Positions 16,683 to 26,382 are shown, counted from the first letter of the stretch. The stretch is 64,000 nt of DNA from DAOUKH01 sp964291475 (GCA_964291475.2 OZ220083.1:124001-188000), one strand, 5' to 3'. Numbers and translations are program-made. The notes: generated by a model not told the origin, from the letters alone.

Positions 16683-16946
16683 ATGAACATATACGTCGGG
16701 AATCTCTCCTATCAGTCGACCGAAGAAGACGTCGAAGCCGCCTTCTCGGCCTACGGCAAGATCGACGCCGTCCGCGTCATCACCGATCCCTACACCGGCC
16801 GGTCGCGAGGCTTCGCCTTCGTCGAGATGGCCAACGACACCGAGGCCCAAGCCGCCATCGACGCGATGAACGGCAAGGAGCTCCAGGGCCGCCCCCTCAC
16901 CGTCAATCAGGCCCGCCCCCGCGGCAGCGGCCGCCGGGACTACTAG
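16683..16946 (+). CDS. Small RRM-type RNA-binding protein
   Basis: An 87-residue protein made almost entirely of one RNA-recognition motif. RNP2 is IYVGNL (residues 3-8) and RNP1 is RGFAFVEM near residue 42. The tail PRGSGRRDY is short, basic and glycine-containing. Such proteins in cyanobacteria and Chloroflexota bind RNA and are often cold-induced. A GGAAAGG ribosome site precedes the ATG. The long leader supports post-transcriptional control. Confidence 0.93.
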   Translation: MNIYVGNLSYQSTEEDVEAAFSAYGKIDAVRVITDPYTGRSRGFAFVEMANDTEAQAAIDAMNGKELQGRPLTVNQARPRGSGRRDY

Positions 16947-16989
16947 TCCCGCCACGCCGCTTCGGCGGCGAACCATCCGGACGCCCACC

Positions 16990-17330
16990 GCGGCGTCCCG
17001 TGTCCGGAAGCGCCCCAACCGCGAGCCGCCGTATGTGCTCGCTTGATTCCTGCTCGTCGGCGCTCAGCCGGAACACGCGTGGCGCGGGCGGTCTTTGCCC
17101 TCTCTCGCTGACACCTTTTGCACAACGCGCGCCGCCGGCAGGCGACCGTCCATGTAGGGGCAACCCTTGTGGTTGCCCAGGGGTGCGGGCGGGGTCTTCC
17201 TCTTCCCCTGTAGAGGCGATTCGCGAATCGCCCGTTCCTATCCCTCGAACGGCCTCGCGGCGGTAGGCCCAAGGTTACGCAAGGGTCTCCATAGGGGCGC
17301 GTCGCGACGCGCCCGTTCTCCCGCAACCGC
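16990..17330. repeat. Repeat block with a 183-bp composite element and three variable-arm palindromes
   Basis: The 536-base gap before the adaptor gene holds no ORF I trust. An element runs from GACACCTTTTGC (17108) to GCAAGGGTCTCC (17290), degenerate versions of the 12-bp ends at 14957 and 15154. Inside are GGGGCAACC/GGTTGCCC (about 17157-17179) and a perfect palindrome GGCGATTCGCGAATCGCC (about 17214-17231). Immediately after it lies GGGCGCGTCGCGACGCGCCC (about 17294-17313). Confidence 0.7.
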
Positions 17331-17482
17331 AGCCGTAACACAACCGCCCCCTACGGTTGTGGGCCGCGCGAGTGAAGCACACCCTCGACATTCTCTCGAT
17401 ATTCGCCGGGTAAACCTGTAAGGAACGCTTCGCCAATTCCTCGCGCGTCGCCGCGCATCCGCCTCTCCAAGGAGCACAACAC

Positions 17483-20089
17483 ATGCAGCGGGCCATCTCG
17501 CTCTTCACCCCCATCCGCCTCTGGCAGGCGCTCACCCTCATCGCCGCGTTGGTCGGATCCGGGCTTGGCGCCTTCACCCTCACCGGCGGCTTCGACTCCC
17601 CCGCCGCGGCGGCCTTGACCGAGAACCAGCAGCTCATTCCAGTCAGCCGCGGCGACCTGGTCGACGCCGTCGACATCAACGGCTCGGTCCTCTTCCCCAA
17701 CCGCGAGCGCGTCGGCTTCGAGATCGGCGGGACGGTCGGCGAGGTCTTCGTCGAAGAGGGCGGGCGGGTACGTGCCGGTGAGCCGCTCGCCGCGCTCGAC
17801 GCCGCAACCTTGGCCGAACTCGAAGAGGCCGCGGCGAACGCCAGGGTCGCCCTCGACGACGCGAGGGCCCGCCTCGACCCTCCGACCGAAGTCGAAGTCG
17901 CCGAAGCCGAGGCCGCGGTGGTCAACGCCCGCGCCGGCCTCGACGACGCGAGAGAAGCCGTCGACGACGTCCGCAACCCCTTTACCGATCTCCAACTGCT
18001 CACCCAGCGTCAGGCCATTGCCCAGGCGAAGAACGACCTCCATGCCGCCGAGGAAGCCCTCGCCGACGCCGAGGCCGTCGCCGGCGACGACGAGCTCGCC
18101 GTCCTGACGCAGCGCCAAGCCGTCGTCCAGGCAAGCGTCGACTTGCAGCACGCCGAGGAAGCCCTCGCCGACGCTCAGGCCGTCGCCGGCGACGACGGCC
18201 TCGCCGTCGCGGCCCAGCGCCAGGCCGTCGTTCAGGCCGAGGTCGACCTCCAGAACGCCGAGGAAGCCCTCGCCGATGCCGCGCCCTCGCTGGACCTTCA
18301 GCAGATTGTCAAGCAGGAAGAGGCCGTGGCCGCGGCCAGAGTCAAGCTCGCCGACGCCCAAGAGGCGTTGGCCGGGGCGCAGGAGCCCCCGACCGCAGCC
18401 GCCATCGACGCCGCCCAAGCGAAGATCGAGGCCGCCAAAGCCGCCCGCGACGACGCGGTCCAAGCCCTGGTCGATGCCCAGGAGGACCAGCCCGGCATCA
18501 TCGAAGCGGCCGAGGACGCCTTCGAAGCCGCCCGGAACGTCTACAACCAGGCGCTCGTGGACTCCGAAATCGTCATCGCCCACCCGAGCACCGGCGAACT
18601 CCTCGACCCCAGGACGCAAGTGCCCCTGGGGGACGGCGACTTTCTGCTGGACCCTGAGGTGCTCAGGGACCGCATCGCCCCGGGCGCCACGGTCTCCGAC
18701 GAGGCCTTCGACGCTTGGGCCGCGCTCATGGACGCCGGCGACGCCATAGAGGCGGCGGAGGCCGGGCAGGAGATCACCGACGCCCGGCGTGATCTGACCC
18801 GCAAGGAACAGGACCTCGCCGACGCCGAGGAAGCGCTCGCAACCCTCACCGCGCCCCCGGACCCCCTCGGCGTCGCCCTCAAGCAGGCCGGCGTCGCCAC
18901 CGCCGAGGAGGACTTGGCCCAAGCCGAGCAGACCCTCGCCGACCTGCTGAACGAGACCGCCGACCCCCTCGACCTCGATCTCAAGCGGGCCCGCGTCGCC
19001 ACCGCCGAGGCCAAGCTCGCCGACGAGGTGGCGAAACTCGCCGACATGCTCGGCGAGACCGCCGACCCCCTCGACCTCGATCTCAAGCAGGCCCGCGTCG
19101 CCACCGCCGAGGCCAAGCTCGCCGACGAAGTCGCGAAACTCGCCGACATGCTCGGCGAGAGCGCCGACCCTCTCGACCTCGAGCTGAAGCAGGCCCGCGT
19201 CGCCACGGCGGCGGCCAAGCTCGCTGACGAGGAGGCCCAGCTCGCCGACATGCTCGCCCCGCCCGATGCCCTCCTCACTGCCCAGGGCGAGGCCGACGTC
19301 TCGGTGGCCGAAGCCAAGCTCGGCGACGCCGAAGATGCCCTCGCCGATCTCCTCGACGGCCTCGACCCCCTGGTCCGGGCGTTGCGCCAGCGCGAGATCG
19401 CGACCGCCGAGGCCGACCTCGCGAGCGCCGAGCAGGACCTGGCCAGGACGATCATCGCCGCGCCCATCGGCGGCATCGTCGAGACCGTCAACGTTGAAGC
19501 CGGAGACGAGGTGACCCCTACGGGCTTCGCCGTCGAGATCGTCGACACGTCCGTCGCGGAAATAGACGGCGCCGTCGATGAAATCGACGTCCTCTTCCTG
19601 AACGTCGGAGCCGAGGCGGCGGTGACCATGGACGCCCTGCTGGGCCAGACCCTGGCCGGCGTGGTCTCCTCCATCGAGACGACGGGCGGCACGCAGGGCG
19701 GCGTGGTCAGCTTCCCCGTGCGGGTGCGCGTCGACGCCCCGCCCGGAGTCGATTTGCGCGAGGGCCTGAGCGCCGCCGCCAGCGTTGTGCTCCGCGAGAC
19801 CAGGGACGCGCTCCTCGTCCCCTCGGCGGCGATCGGCGGCAGCTTCCTGCAGCCCACGGTCCTCGTCCACCGCGACGGCAAGATCACCGAGCAGCCCGTG
19901 GACCTGGGCGATGGAGACGACTTCAACGTCGTCGTCCTCGACGGCCTGAACGAGGGCGACACCGTCGTCGTCGAGACCGCCGGCGGCGATTTGGGCATCT
20001 TCGGCGCGCTCTTCGGCGGCGGCCAAGGGCTCCGGCAGATATTCGGCGCCGGGGGCCGGCCCCCGGGGACCGGCGGCCAAGACCGGTAG
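17483..20089 (+). CDS. MacA/HlyD-like periplasmic adaptor with a very long coiled coil
   Basis: An 868-residue membrane-fusion protein, about twice the usual length. A signal anchor spans about residues 12-35. A barrel-sandwich start (VEEGGRVRAGEPLAALDAAT) follows, then about 500 residues of Ala/Glu/Asp/Leu-rich coiled coil, then the second half-motif (IIAAPIGGIVETVNVEAGDEV) and the beta-barrel domain to the C-terminus. The coiled coil grew by internal repeats of 35 and 34 residues that are still obvious in DNA. The ABC ATPase and MacB-like permease follow 22 bases downstream, so this is the adaptor of an exporter. In an organism without a clear outer membrane, a long hairpin may span a thick envelope. 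Confidence 0.88.
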   Translation: MQRAISLFTPIRLWQALTLIAALVGSGLGAFTLTGGFDSPAAAALTENQQLIPVSRGDLVDAVDINGSVLFPNRERVGFEIGGTVGEVFVEEGGRVRAGEPLAALDAATLAELEEAAANARVALDDARARLDPPTEVEVAEAEAAVVNARAGLDDAREAVDDVRNPFTDLQLLTQRQAIAQAKNDLHAAEEALADAEAVAGDDELAVLTQRQAVVQASVDLQHAEEALADAQAVAGDDGLAVAAQRQAVVQAEVDLQNAEEALADAAPSLDLQQIVKQEEAVAAARVKLADAQEALAGAQEPPTAAAIDAAQAKIEAAKAARDDAVQALVDAQEDQPGIIEAAEDAFEAARNVYNQALVDSEIVIAHPSTGELLDPRTQVPLGDGDFLLDPEVLRDRIAPGATVSDEAFDAWAALMDAGDAIEAAEAGQEITDARRDLTRKEQDLADAEEALATLTAPPDPLGVALKQAGVATAEEDLAQAEQTLADLLNETADPLDLDLKRARVATAEAKLADEVAKLADMLGETADPLDLDLKQARVATAEAKLADEVAKLADMLGESADPLDLELKQARVATAAAKLADEEAQLADMLAPPDALLTAQGEADVSVAEAKLGDAEDALADLLDGLDPLVRALRQREIATAEADLASAEQDLARTIIAAPIGGIVETVNVEAGDEVTPTGFAVEIVDTSVAEIDGAVDEIDVLFLNVGAEAAVTMDALLGQTLAGVVSSIETTGGTQGGVVSFPVRVRVDAPPGVDLREGLSAAASVVLRETRDALLVPSAAIGGSFLQPTVLVHRDGKITEQPVDLGDGDDFNVVVLDGLNEGDTVVVETAGGDLGIFGALFGGGQGLRQIFGAGGRPPGTGGQDR
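18003..18281 (+). repeat. 105-bp in-frame tandem repeat within the adaptor gene
   Basis: Three units start at 18003, 18108 and 18213. Each encodes a 35-residue coiled-coil segment containing QRQAVVQAxVDLQxAEEALADA. The units differ at silent and conservative sites, so the expansion is not very recent. Confidence 0.85.
18953..19258 (+). repeat. 102-bp in-frame tandem repeat within the adaptor gene
   Basis: Three units start at 18953, 19055 and 19157. Each encodes 34 residues built around ADPLDLDLKQARVATAEAKL followed by LADMLGE. Units one and two are nearly identical at the DNA level, suggesting recent duplication or gene conversion. Confidence 0.85.
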
Positions 20090-20111
20090 CGGCGCCGGCC
20101 TGGAGCCCAAC

Positions 20112-20810
20112 GTGATCACCCTCACCGACGTTACCAAGGTCTACCGGATGGGCGCCGTCGAGGTGCGCGCCCTCGATGGCGTCAGCCTCGCCATCGGCGG
20201 CGGCGAGATGATCTCGATCATCGGCCCCTCCGGGTCGGGCAAGTCGACGATGATGAACATCCTCGGCTGCCTCGACATCCCCACCTCGGGCAGCTACGTC
20301 CTCGACGGCGAGGAGGTCGGCGCCCTCGACGACGACCGGCTCGCCGGCATCCGGGGCAGCAAGATCGGCTTCGTCTTCCAGACCTACAACCTCCTCCCCC
20401 GCCTGACCGCGACCGCCAACGTCGAACTCCCCACCCTCTACGGCGGCAGCAACGACCGGCGCGCGCGCGCGCTGCGAGCCCTCGACCTCGTCGGCCTCGG
20501 CGACCGGGCCGACCACAGGCCCACCGAGCTCTCCGGCGGCCAGCAGCAGCGCGTCGGCATTGCCCGCGCCTTGGTCAAGGAACCCCGCATCCTCTTCGCC
20601 GACGAGCCCACCGGCAACCTCGACTCGAAGTCGAGCGCCGAGATCATCGCCCTGCTGCGCTCCCTCAACCGCGACGAGGGCATCACCGTCGTCGTCGTCA
20701 CCCACGACCCTGAAGTCGCGGCCCAGACCGACCGCGTGGTCGCGCTCTACGACGGCCGCATCGTCTCCGACGGCCCGCCGGCGGACGCGGCCGGGGCAGG
20801 CCCGCGATGA
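20112..20810 (+). CDS. MacB/LolD-type ABC transporter ATPase
   Basis: A 232-residue ATPase with Walker A GPSGSGKST, Q-loop VFQTYNLL, signature LSGGQQQR, Walker B ILFADEP with the family hallmark TGNLDSKSS, and a switch His in VTHDPEVA. It starts at GTG 20112, 22 bases after the adaptor, and its TGA overlaps the ATG of the permease by 4 bases, indicating translational coupling. It powers a tripartite or MacB-type mechanotransmission exporter. Confidence 0.93.
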   Translation: MITLTDVTKVYRMGAVEVRALDGVSLAIGGGEMISIIGPSGSGKSTMMNILGCLDIPTSGSYVLDGEEVGALDDDRLAGIRGSKIGFVFQTYNLLPRLTATANVELPTLYGGSNDRRARALRALDLVGLGDRADHRPTELSGGQQQRVGIARALVKEPRILFADEPTGNLDSKSSAEIIALLRSLNRDEGITVVVVTHDPEVAAQTDRVVALYDGRIVSDGPPADAAGAGPR

Positions 20811-22012
20811 CCCCGTTCCTCGTTGTCCAGACCGCCCTCAGCTCGCTCTCGACGAACAAGCTGCGCGCCGGGCTAACCCTCCTCGGCATCATCATCGGCG
20901 TGGCCGCCGTCATTACGTCAATCGCCATCGGCCGCGGCTCCCAGGAGCAGGTGAGCGATCAGATCGAGGCGCTGGGCACGAACTTGCTCTTCGTCCAGTC
21001 CACCCAGGGCGGCGACGCCGCGCTCACCCTCAGCGACGCGTCGGCGCTGACGGACCAAGACCTCCTCCCCAGCGTGCGCGAAGTCGCTCCGGAAATCCGC
21101 TCCGGCGGCCAAGTCGAGGCCGGGACCGACGTGACGTTCGCCCAGATCACGGGCGTCACCTCGAACTATGCCGAGGTCCGCAACTTCGATCTCCTCTCCG
21201 GCGTCTTCATCTCGCCCGCCCACGTCATCAACAGCGAGCAGGTCGTCGTGCTCGGCTCGTCCGTCGCCGAGGCGCTCTTCGGCAACCGCGACCCCGTCGG
21301 CGCACAGGTGCGGCTCTCCGGCCGTAGTTTCCGGGTCATCGGCGTCCTCGAAAGCAAGGGCGGCAACGCCTTCGGCATCGAGGACCTGCAGGTCATGGTC
21401 CCGATCACCACGGCCTACTACCGCCTCTCCGCGCAGCGCACCGCCCTCGGCGAGGTGACCCTCACCAGCATCAACGTCCAGGTCACCGGCGTCGACCGCA
21501 CCGAGCAGGCGTCCGACGAGATCACCGCCGCGCTCTACCTGCGCCACGGCGAGGAAGACTTCACCATCACCAACCAGGAAGACACCATCGAGACGCTCCA
21601 GGCCACCGAGTCGACGTTCGTCATCCTGCTCGCCGCCATCGCCGGCATCTCCCTCTTCGTCGGCGGCATCGGGATCATGAACATCATGATGGTCTCCGTC
21701 ACCGAACGCATCCGCGAAATCGGCATACGGAAGGCGGTCGGCGCGCGCCGCCGCGACATCGCCCTCCAGTTCCTCACCGAGGCGACGGTCCTCAGCATCG
21801 GCGGCGGCATCATCGGTGTCGGCCTCGGACTCGGCCTCTCCGAGCTCGCCGACGGCCTCACCATCGGCGACGACACCCTCGCCACCGTCTTCAGCGGCGA
21901 CGTCGCGGTGCTCGCGCTCGTCGTCTCCGCCGCCGTCGGCCTCTTCTTCGGCATCTATCCCGCGGTCCGCGCCGCGCGGTTGCACCCCATCGAAGCCCTG
22001 CGCCACGAGTAA
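20807..22012 (+). CDS. MacB-type ABC permease (FtsX superfamily)
   Basis: A 401-residue protein with four membrane segments: one near residues 20-42, then a large extracytoplasmic MacB_PCD domain (about 45-260), then three helices (about 275-300, 325-350, 360-385). The ARRRDIALQFLTEA coupling segment and a C-terminal PAVRAARLHPIEALRHE are standard family features. With the preceding ATPase and long adaptor it should form a MacAB-like exporter for peptides, lipids or antibiotics; the substrate is unknown. Confidence 0.93.
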   Translation: MTPFLVVQTALSSLSTNKLRAGLTLLGIIIGVAAVITSIAIGRGSQEQVSDQIEALGTNLLFVQSTQGGDAALTLSDASALTDQDLLPSVREVAPEIRSGGQVEAGTDVTFAQITGVTSNYAEVRNFDLLSGVFISPAHVINSEQVVVLGSSVAEALFGNRDPVGAQVRLSGRSFRVIGVLESKGGNAFGIEDLQVMVPITTAYYRLSAQRTALGEVTLTSINVQVTGVDRTEQASDEITAALYLRHGEEDFTITNQEDTIETLQATESTFVILLAAIAGISLFVGGIGIMNIMMVSVTERIREIGIRKAVGARRRDIALQFLTEATVLSIGGGIIGVGLGLGLSELADGLTIGDDTLATVFSGDVAVLALVVSAAVGLFFGIYPAVRAARLHPIEALRHE

Positions 22013-22032
22013 CCCCTCCGGAGACCCCATCC

Positions 22033-22992
22033 ATGCGACCCTTGCCCTTCATCGCAACCCTCATCCTCACCCTCGCCGTCGGCGGCGTGGCCGGTGGACT
22101 CATCGGATCGTCCATGTCGGAAGATGCCGGCGCGGCCCAGACAGAGGCCGCCGGCCCCGCCGACGTGCTCGCCGCCCTCCAGAGCGGCGACACCGAGCGT
22201 CTCCGCGAAATCCAGTCCCAGGTCGGCGCGGGAGTGGGTGCTGCCGCGCCGCAATCCGATGAGGCGACCGCTCAACCAACCGCCGCGGCCGACGCCACCG
22301 CCGCCCCCGACCCCGGCGAGCCTGCCGGGACAGGCGAGGCCGCGACCCTGACCGGCCTCCTGCGCAGCGTGAGCGTCGGCGCCATCGTCATCGACGGCGC
22401 CGACGGCTTGCAGACACAGGTCCCGCTCGCCACCGACGTCAAGGCGCTCGGCTTCGTCTCCGCCGCCGTCGACGACCTCGAGGTCGGCCAAGAAGCCGTC
22501 CTCTTCGGCCTGCCCGGCGAGGGCGCCGTCACCGCCCGCTTCCTCCTCGCCGCCCCCGCGGGCTCCGGCGTGCTCGACAACGTCGCCGCGTTCGCCGGCC
22601 GCCCGGCGTTTGGCGCGGGCCAAGGGGCCGCCGGAGTTGGCGGCGGTCAGGGTGCGGGAAGGCAGGGTGCGCGCCAGGGGGCCGCCGGCCAGGGCGGCAT
22701 CGGCGGCGGCTTCGCCGCAAACCTCCTCGCCGGACCCATCACCGCCGTCGACGGCAACACGGTCACCATCGAGACCGAGCGCGGCGCCCTCTCCGCCGTC
22801 ATCGACCCCGAAGGCACCCTGCTCCAAGTCCTCACCGAGACGCCGCTCACCGACCTGCCTACGGACGGACAGGTCATCGTCACCGTCGACGCCGGCGGCG
22901 CCGCGCATTCCATCGTGGCCGCGCCCGACATCCGATCGCTGCTCGGCGGGCTCTTCGGCGGAGCCCAGGGCGCCCGCAACTTCGGCGGCTAG
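22033..22992 (+). CDS. Secreted DUF5666-like protein of the exporter operon
   Basis: A 319-residue protein with an N-terminal hydrophobic signal or anchor (about residues 5-27) and a low-complexity linker rich in Ala, Pro and Gly. Two beta-rich modules resemble DUF5666: TLTGLLRSVSVGAIVIDGAD near 110 and LLAGPITAVDGNTVTIETE near 235, each about 70 residues. A Gly/Gln-rich loop (GQGAAGVGGGQGAGRQGARQ) separates them. It begins 20 bases after the permease stop, so it is probably a fourth member of the exporter operon, perhaps an envelope accessory protein. The DUF assignment is by pattern only. Confidence 0.65.
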   Translation: MRPLPFIATLILTLAVGGVAGGLIGSSMSEDAGAAQTEAAGPADVLAALQSGDTERLREIQSQVGAGVGAAAPQSDEATAQPTAAADATAAPDPGEPAGTGEAATLTGLLRSVSVGAIVIDGADGLQTQVPLATDVKALGFVSAAVDDLEVGQEAVLFGLPGEGAVTARFLLAAPAGSGVLDNVAAFAGRPAFGAGQGAAGVGGGQGAGRQGARQGAAGQGGIGGGFAANLLAGPITAVDGNTVTIETERGALSAVIDPEGTLLQVLTETPLTDLPTDGQVIVTVDAGGAAHSIVAAPDIRSLLGGLFGGAQGARNFGG

Positions 22993-22994
22993 GC

Positions 22995-23345
22995 AGCCCT
23001 ACCTGCGGCCCCCGCCCGCAGCCGATGCCTCCCCTCCGGCCTCCCTCCCTCTGGGAGGGATTGAGGGCGGGCCGGGGCGGGGCGCGGTGGTCTCCTCCGG
23101 CCTCTTCTCCTCTCGGGAGAAGATTGAGATGAGGGGCCCTCCCATCACCGCCACTGGCCCACGAAGGCCGGCCTTCCCTCCCCTGTAGGGGCGCGTCGCG
23201 ACGCGCCCGCCTCCACCACCGCCAACCCTGTGCGAGCCGGCCGGCCCAATCCGCCGCCGCCTTAAACCTCTCCCCCTCTGGGGGAGATTAGAGAGAGGGC
23301 GCGCGCCGTCAGGCGCGGGGGCGCCCTGCGGGCGCCCCTCCGGCC
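22995..23345. repeat. Intergenic hairpin repeats
   Basis: The gap of about 400 bases contains no gene. It has CCTCCCTCTGGGAGG near 23040, CTTCTCCTCTCGGGAGAAG near 23103, the palindrome GGGCGCGTCGCGACGCGCCC near 23190, CTCCCCCTCTGGGGGAG near 23270 and a GCGCC/GGCGC fold near 23300. The units follow the same order as in other gaps. Confidence 0.65.
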
Positions 23346-23397
23346 GCTACTCAGGCGGAAACCCTTACCGAAACGGCGAAACACCCCATCCGAACCC

Positions 23398-24150
23398 TCA
23401 AAGCGACGGGTTCAACCCGCCCGCGACCGTCAGAAGCTGCCCCGTGATGTTGCGCGCCCGCTCCGAGCAGAGGAAGAGCGCCGCGTGCCCGATGTCCTCC
23501 GGCTCATTCGGCCGCCCCAGGGGGTTCATATCCTTCCACTTGTACGGCTTCATCGACCTGATCTGCAGCTCGCCGGTCAGCGTGCCGCCGGGAGCGATGG
23601 CGTTGACGTTGATGTTGTACGGAGCGAGCTGCTCCGCCACCGAACGCGTGAAGGCGACGACCCCCGCCTTCGCCGCGGCGTAGTGAGCGTGGTCGGCTTG
23701 CCCCGCCCAGTCCGTCGAGGCGATATTCACGATCTTCCCGAACTTGCGCTCCATCATCCCCGGCGCCACCAGCTGCGTGCAGTGATAGTTCGCCCGCAGG
23801 TTGATCCCGACCGTGATCTCCCACTCCTCCTCGCGCGTCTCCCAGATGGGACTCACCATCGGGCCCTTGATGCCGCCCACGACGTTCACCAGCACGTCGA
23901 TCCGCCCCCACCGCTCCAGGCCGGCGTCGACCACCGCCTTCGCCCCCCCGCGCCGCGTCACGTTCTCGACCACCGACACCACGTCGCGCCCCAGCGCCTT
24001 GATCTTCTCCTCGTAGGTCTCCACCTTGCCGGGCAGGCGGTCGTTGAGCACCACGTCGGCGCCCGCCTCCGCCAGCATCACCGCGATCGTCCCGCCCATC
24101 CGTCCCCCGGAGCCGGTCACAATCGCCTTGAACCCGTCAAACTCGCCCAT
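23398..24150 (-). CDS. Short-chain dehydrogenase/reductase (SDR)
   Basis: A 250-residue classical SDR. Its cofactor loop is TGSGGRMGGTIA, a variant of TGxxxGxG, and Asp in NDRLPG suggests NAD preference. The catalytic Ser is in NIASTDWAGQ with Tyr-x3-Lys in HYAAAKAG. I chose ATG 24150; the longer frame reads into repeat sequence. The C-terminal LLTVAGGLNPSL matches family ends. No operon partner is evident. The substrate is unknown. Confidence 0.85.
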   Translation of the reverse strand: MGEFDGFKAIVTGSGGRMGGTIAVMLAEAGADVVLNDRLPGKVETYEEKIKALGRDVVSVVENVTRRGGAKAVVDAGLERWGRIDVLVNVVGGIKGPMVSPIWETREEEWEITVGINLRANYHCTQLVAPGMMERKFGKIVNIASTDWAGQADHAHYAAAKAGVVAFTRSVAEQLAPYNINVNAIAPGGTLTGELQIRSMKPYKWKDMNPLGRPNEPEDIGHAALFLCSERARNITGQLLTVAGGLNPSL

Positions 24151-24224
24151 CAGCCCCCGCCAACGGAGTCCGTCATCGCCGGGAGAGTACAACCGCCCCC
24201 CTACAGGGTCAACGGCGCCACACA

Positions 24225-24335
24225 CCACCCTGTAGGGGCGACCCTTGTGGTCGCCCGTCCCCCCAACCGCCAACGGCAATCGGAATCGCCGTCCCCTCCC
24301 CTGTAGGGGCGCGTCGCGACGCGCCCGTCCCGCCT
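24225..24335. repeat. Two variable-arm palindromes between SDR and TldD genes
   Basis: TGTAGGGGCGACC followed by CTTGTGGTCGCCC at about 24231-24257, and GGGCGCGTCGCGACGCGCCC at about 24305-24326, both belong to the family seen in other gaps. Confidence 0.65.
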
Positions 24336-24346
24336 CCGTAGCCCGG

Positions 24347-25787
24347 CTACATCAGCCCCACGCGCACGTTGCGGAAACGGGCGGGCGCCGCGCCGTGGCC
24401 GACGTGCCCGACCTGTTCCGGCTGGCCCTTGCCGCAGTTGGGGACGCCCCACACCATCCACGAGTCGCCGCCGCACACCGCGTCGCATGACCCCCAGAAC
24501 TGAGGCGTCGTGCCGGTGTAGGTAGGGTTCTTCAGCATTCGCCCCAGCTTGCCGCCCTTGATCTCCCAGGCGGTCTCGGTCCCGAACTGGAAGTTGAGCC
24601 TCTTGTCGTCGATGCTCCAACTCCGGTTCGTCTGCATGTAGACGCCGTCGTCGGTGTCGGTGATCAGATCGTCGAGCGACCACTCGCCGGGCTCCAGGTT
24701 CACGTTCGTCATGCGGATCAGCGGGATGCGGTCCCAGCCGCTGGCGCGGGCGGCCCCGTTGCTCCGGCCGCCGAGCTTCGCAGCGGTCTCTCGCGAGGTC
24801 AGGTAGCCGACAAAGACACCGCGGTCGACGACGACGGCTCGCTGCGCGGGAACGCCCTCGTCGTCGTACCCAAAGGTACCCAGCCCGCCGGGGATCGTGG
24901 CGTCGATGCTGATGTTGACCGCCTCGGAGCCATAGCGGAACGTCCCAAGCTTGTCGGTGGTGAGGAAACTCGTGCCGGCAAAGGCCGCCTCGGTACCGAA
25001 AACACGGTCCAGCTCGATGGGGTGGCCGCACGACTCGTGGACCTGCAGCGCCGTCTGTGAACCATCGAGAATCACCGTCATCTCGCCGGATGGGCACTGG
25101 TCGGCTTGAAGCAGCGCAGCGGCCTCCTCGGCGATGCGCCCCGCGTTCCCCGGCAGATCGAACCGCTCCACAAGCTCCCAGCCTTCGGTCCCCATGTGCC
25201 GTCCCACGCTGTTGGGATAGCTGCGGTTCTGCACCTCGCCACCGCCCACCGCGGTGGCCTCCATCAGGCAGCCCGTCTCGACAAGGTCCTGCTCGATATA
25301 GCTTCCCTCCGTGCTTGCGAAGAGCTTCCGGATGCGCCCAATCTCCGTCGACGCCGACGCCACCGCGATCCCCTCGACCCGGCGCATCTCCTCCGACGCC
25401 CGCGTCAGCAGCGCGACCTTCTCGGAGAGATCGACGGCGAACGGGTCGCGCAGCACCGGCGTGGCGTACGACGCCGTGATCGGGGGCGGGCTCGCCGATG
25501 TCGACCGGAGCGCGGAGGGCCGTCGACGACGCCTTGGCGAGGCGGACCGCCGCCGCGGCCGCCATGTCGACGTCGGGCGCGCCGAGCCGCGACGAGGCGG
25601 CGAAGCCCCAGCCGCCGTTGGCGATGACCCGCACCCCGATGCCCAGGTTTCGGTCCGACGTCACCGCCTCAACGCGGCCGTCTTTGACCAGTACCACCTG
25701 CCGTTCCTCTTCGACGAACCGGGCGTCGGCGTACGAAGCGCCGCGCAGCCGCGCCGTATCCAGCGCCCGCAGCAGCAGGTCCTTCAT
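24347..25787 (-). pseudogene. tldD: TldD-like metalloprotease gene split by a one-base frameshift
   Basis: The N-terminal part from ATG 25787 (LLLRALDTARLRGASYADAR) runs about 105 residues in one frame. The rest, beginning LRDPFAVDLSEKVALLTRAS, continues in another frame to 24347. The junction near 25470 has five C where four would give ...GEPAPITASYATPVLRDPF, a normal TldD sequence. The metal site HExxxH is present as HESCGH. TldD with TldE/PmbA matures peptides and degrades unfolded ones; no TldE is in the window. The DUF488 gene overlaps its start by 4 bases. Apart from this base the gene looks healthy, so sequence error is plausible. Confidence 0.8.
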
Positions 25788-26332
25788 CGACGCGCCCCGG
25801 TGCTCGCATCGCGGCCGACGGACGCGTCAAACAGCCCGAGCTGGCCGGCGTGCGCCGTGGGCGGCCCATCGAGATCGCCCTCCGCCTGCGCCGAGCCGTC
25901 CGCCCGCAGGTGCAGCGTCTCGATGCCCCGCTCCTGAAGCGCTCGGCCCACGAGCAGACGCCGGTGGCACGACACAGGGTTCTCCTCGCTGCACATGATC
26001 GCCACCCGCGACTGTCGGAGGCGCGTCTCCAAGCCTTCAAGACCATCGCGGAAGCGTTGGCTCAGCGCCAGCTTCGCGTAAAGGACGCGCCCCTCTGCGT
26101 CGTAGAACTCGGCCTCTTTGGGCCGGCCGCCAAGCTCCCCGCCCATGAACGCGTAGCCGATGCCGTTGGCCGCGAGCGCGGAGGCGAGAGACTTGCGGTT
26201 GAACTGCGGCGCGTAGCGCGACGCGGGGTACGAGCGGACGTCCACGACAAGCTCAATCTCGTGGGCCGCCAGAACGCCGAGAAAATCGGTGAACGCGCGG
26301 TTGGAATGCCCTATGGTGAACACGCTCGCCAT
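25784..26332 (-). CDS. DUF488 family protein
   Basis: A 182-residue protein with family hallmarks TIGHSNRAFTDFLGVL at the N-terminus, VVDVRSYPASRYAPQFN, and CSEENPVSCHRRLLVGRAL with paired cysteines. The function is unknown; the fold is thought to be nuclease- or rhodanese-like. A TATAAT on the minus strand (26349-26344) lies 11 bases before the ATG, giving an almost leaderless message. Its stop overlaps the TldD start by 4 bases, so the two genes are coupled. Confidence 0.88.
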   Translation of the reverse strand: MASVFTIGHSNRAFTDFLGVLAAHEIELVVDVRSYPASRYAPQFNRKSLASALAANGIGYAFMGGELGGRPKEAEFYDAEGRVLYAKLALSQRFRDGLEGLETRLRQSRVAIMCSEENPVSCHRRLLVGRALQERGIETLHLRADGSAQAEGDLDGPPTAHAGQLGLFDASVGRDASTGARR

Positions 26333-26382
26333 GGCGTCCGCCGATTATACGCGCCGCCCCGGCTAAACCCTCGACGGACGGC

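Noticed and set aside
17351..20137. Large opposite-strand open frame of 928 codons over the adaptor gene
   Set aside because: It is a high-G+C shadow of the adaptor. It has no family pattern, only long Gly/Asp/Val-rich sequence.
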